A stretch of DNA of 7,536 bases from Bacteroidales bacterium UBA1711. Its GTDB lineage: Bacteria; Bacteroidota; Bacteroidia; Bacteroidales; P3. The stretch is from NCBI GenBank assembly GCA_002317325.1, contig DCJB01000122.1, positions 1 to 7,536 of the forward strand, in the 5' to 3' direction. The stretch's first letter is position 1. Every line of letters starts with the position of its first letter. Positions 6,051 to 7,536 of the stretch are shown here, one piece after another. A model generated the notes under the pieces. The model was given only the letters and a program-made list of their open reading frames with translations. It ran no database searches and was not told the origin of the DNA. A program made the translations under genes and the position numbers.

Positions 6051-7457
6051 TTGAACAAACGCATCCTCGGGCTGGCACTGCCCAACATCGTCACCAACAT
6101 CACCGTGCCGCTGCTCGGCATGGTAGATATGGCCATCGTAGGGCATCTGAGCGCCCTGCATATCGGAGCCATAGCCATAGGCGGGCAACTGTTCAACCTC
6201 ATCTACTGGAATTTCGGTTTCCTGCGGATGGGGACAAGCGGCTTTGCCGCCCAGGCCTACGGAGCCGGCGACATGGAGGAGGCCGTCCGTATCTTCGTGC
6301 GGGCTTTCTCGGCAGCCAGCCTCATTGCCTTGGGATTGCTGCTGCTCCAGTGGCCTCTGAGCCGCCTGGCACTGCTCATCTTCCAAAACAGCGGCAGCGA
6401 AGTGCTGCAGATGGCGCTGACATATTTCTTCATCCGCATCTGGGCGGCGCCCGCCACCCTCGGACTCTATGCCGTCAAGGGCTGGTTCATCGGAATGCAG
6501 AACTCCCGGCTGCCCATGTGGATAGCCATCTTCTTGAACTTAGTAAACATCGGCTGCAGCCTCTTCTTCGTGGCGGTCCTCCACTGGGACATCGCCGGTG
6601 TGGCGTGGGGCACGGTGATAGCGCAGTACTGCGGGCTGGCTGCGGGACTCTTCTTCGTAGCCAAGCGCTACGGGGGACTCTTTGTCCAGTATGGTCAGCG
6701 GCGGAACGCCGCCACCATCGGCGGGTGGACCTCTTTGGCACGCGAGATACTCCGCTGGGACGACATGAGGCATTTCTTCCGGGTCAACGGCGACATCTTC
6801 CTGCGCACCGTCTGCCTCGCCACAGTCTTCACCTTCGTCACCGCGGCCAGCGGACACATCAGCGACGAGCTGCTGGCCGTGGATGCACTACTCATGCAGT
6901 TCTTCACCCTGTTCAGCTACGTCATGGACGGTTTCGCATACGCGGGCGAATCGCTTGTGGGACGCTACATAGGGGCGAGAGACGGACAATCGCTACGGCA
7001 GTCGGTAAGGCTGCTGCTGGTCTGGGGCGGGATACTGACGATAGCCTTCACAGCCCTCTATTCCGTGTGGGGCGACGGACTGCTGCGCCTATTCAGTGAC
7101 GACCCCGGCGTGATTGGAGCCGCACAGCCCTACCTTTTCTGGACGCTCATCATTCCCGTGTGCGGCGCGGCGGCATTCCTTTTAGACGGAGTATTCGTGG
7201 GCGCCACGGCCTCACGCACCATGCGCAACAGTATGTTCGCCGCCACGGCGGCCTTCTTTGCCGTCTATTTCGTGCTCAAAGGACTCCTGCCCGAACCCGC
7301 CGCGAGCGCCGAAGCCTTCCGCCGCCAGTGGAACAACGGCCTCTGGACCGCCTTCGTCACCTACCTCGCCCTTCGCGGCCTGCTACAAGGCGTATGCCTC
7401 CGCAAGTCGGTCTATGCCAAAGCCGACACCCCTCTCACAAAACAACCTGCAAACTGA
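6051..7457 (+). CDS. MATE-family efflux transporter (DinF-like)
   Basis: A 468-residue polytopic inner-membrane protein with about 12 hydrophobic segments, the normal length and topology for MATE transporters, which use Na+ or H+ gradients to export drugs or metabolites. The first segment has the family signature LALPNIVTNITVPLLGMVD (8-26) followed by MAIVGHL; D26 is at the position of the TM1 aspartate used in cation coupling by NorM/DinF proteins. Other hallmarks are FLRMGTSGFAAQAYGA (57-72), KGWFIGMQNSRLPM (143-156) and, in the second half, DGFAYAGESLVGRYIGA (293-309). TTG is the chosen start: it gives MNKRILGLALP, which fits homologues as I recall them; a GGAGA lies 7 bases upstream; and the next ATG (residue 24) would delete most of TM1. 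It begins 25 bp after the lipoprotein gene, so it is probably co-transcribed, though its substrate is unknown and a functional link is unproven. Confidence 0.93.
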   Translation: MNKRILGLALPNIVTNITVPLLGMVDMAIVGHLSALHIGAIAIGGQLFNLIYWNFGFLRMGTSGFAAQAYGAGDMEEAVRIFVRAFSAASLIALGLLLLQWPLSRLALLIFQNSGSEVLQMALTYFFIRIWAAPATLGLYAVKGWFIGMQNSRLPMWIAIFLNLVNIGCSLFFVAVLHWDIAGVAWGTVIAQYCGLAAGLFFVAKRYGGLFVQYGQRRNAATIGGWTSLAREILRWDDMRHFFRVNGDIFLRTVCLATVFTFVTAASGHISDELLAVDALLMQFFTLFSYVMDGFAYAGESLVGRYIGARDGQSLRQSVRLLLVWGGILTIAFTALYSVWGDGLLRLFSDDPGVIGAAQPYLFWTLIIPVCGAAAFLLDGVFVGATASRTMRNSMFAATAAFFAVYFVLKGLLPEPAASAEAFRRQWNNGLWTAFVTYLALRGLLQGVCLRKSVYAKADTPLTKQPAN

Positions 7458-7497
7458 CATAATTTCAATCATCATCCCACAACTCAACAAACAAAGA

Positions 7498-7536
7498 ATG
7501 AAAAAAAGAGCAAAGTTCCTCCTCTTCCTGCTGCTG
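7498..7536 (+). CDS. Start of an exported protein gene (3' truncated by window)
   Basis: An ATG 40 bp after the transporter stop opens a frame running to the window edge, encoding 13 residues: MKKRAKFLLFLLL. The basic start followed by a Leu/Phe run is the beginning of a signal peptide or a single membrane anchor. The leader (AACAAACAAAGA) is A-rich like those of the other genes here, which supports a real start. The product cannot be identified from so little. The short gap suggests it may belong to the same transcript. Confidence 0.55.
   Translation, partial: MKKRAKFLLFLLL

Noticed and set aside
6350..7099. 249-codon + strand frame inside the MATE gene
   Set aside because: Low-complexity Arg/His-rich translation without domain signs; the MATE frame is continuous with normal membrane segments.
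7460..7467. TAATTTCA after the transporter gene as a -7 box for the last gene
   Set aside because: It departs from TAnnTTTG at the last two bases, and no TTTG lies at the right distance upstream.

Overview
The window is a GC-rich stretch of bacterial chromosome with every gene on the + strand and very short gaps. It looks like Bacteroidales. The protein families DUF6913, DUF6029 and Omp28 are characteristic of Bacteroidota. Most start codons follow A-rich leaders without a Shine-Dalgarno sequence, and there are both a lipoprotein and a C-terminal-Phe outer-membrane barrel. I cannot fix the genus. No RNA gene, CRISPR array, insertion sequence, phage gene or attachment site is visible.

Layout. 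Positions 1-108 are the C-terminal end of ribonuclease HII (rnhB), joined through an ATGA overlap to a DUF6913 cytoplasmic protein (105-617). A 143-bp spacer with a 14-bp direct repeat follows. Next is a tight group: dapA (761-1645), a PaaI-like hotdog thioesterase overlapping dapA by 20 bp (1626-2042), and a shortened trans-polyprenyl diphosphate synthase 10 bp further on (2053-2859). After a 64-bp gap comes a second group: a secreted TlpA-like thioredoxin (2924-3442), a DUF6029 outer-membrane barrel (3455-5149), an Omp28-like lipoprotein with its own CxxC (5174-6025), and a MATE-family transporter read from a TTG start (6051-7457). The window ends 39 nt into another gene whose first residues look like a signal peptide (7498-7536).

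How the genes may work together. The first part is housekeeping: RNA removal from DNA, the first committed step of the lysine/diaminopimelate branch, and an isoprenoid side-chain enzyme next to a CoA-thioesterase-like protein. The most interesting part is the trio at 2924-6025. A periplasmic CxxC oxidoreductase, an outer-membrane barrel with six cysteines in its mature form and a thioredoxin-like lipoprotein with six non-lipid cysteines lie in consecutive genes separated by 12 and 24 bp. I infer a thiol-redox or cysteine-maturation module at the outer membrane; its substrate cannot be read from the sequence. The second point of interest is the polyprenyl synthase, which keeps both aspartate-rich motifs but lacks the lysine-containing segment that normally follows the second one.
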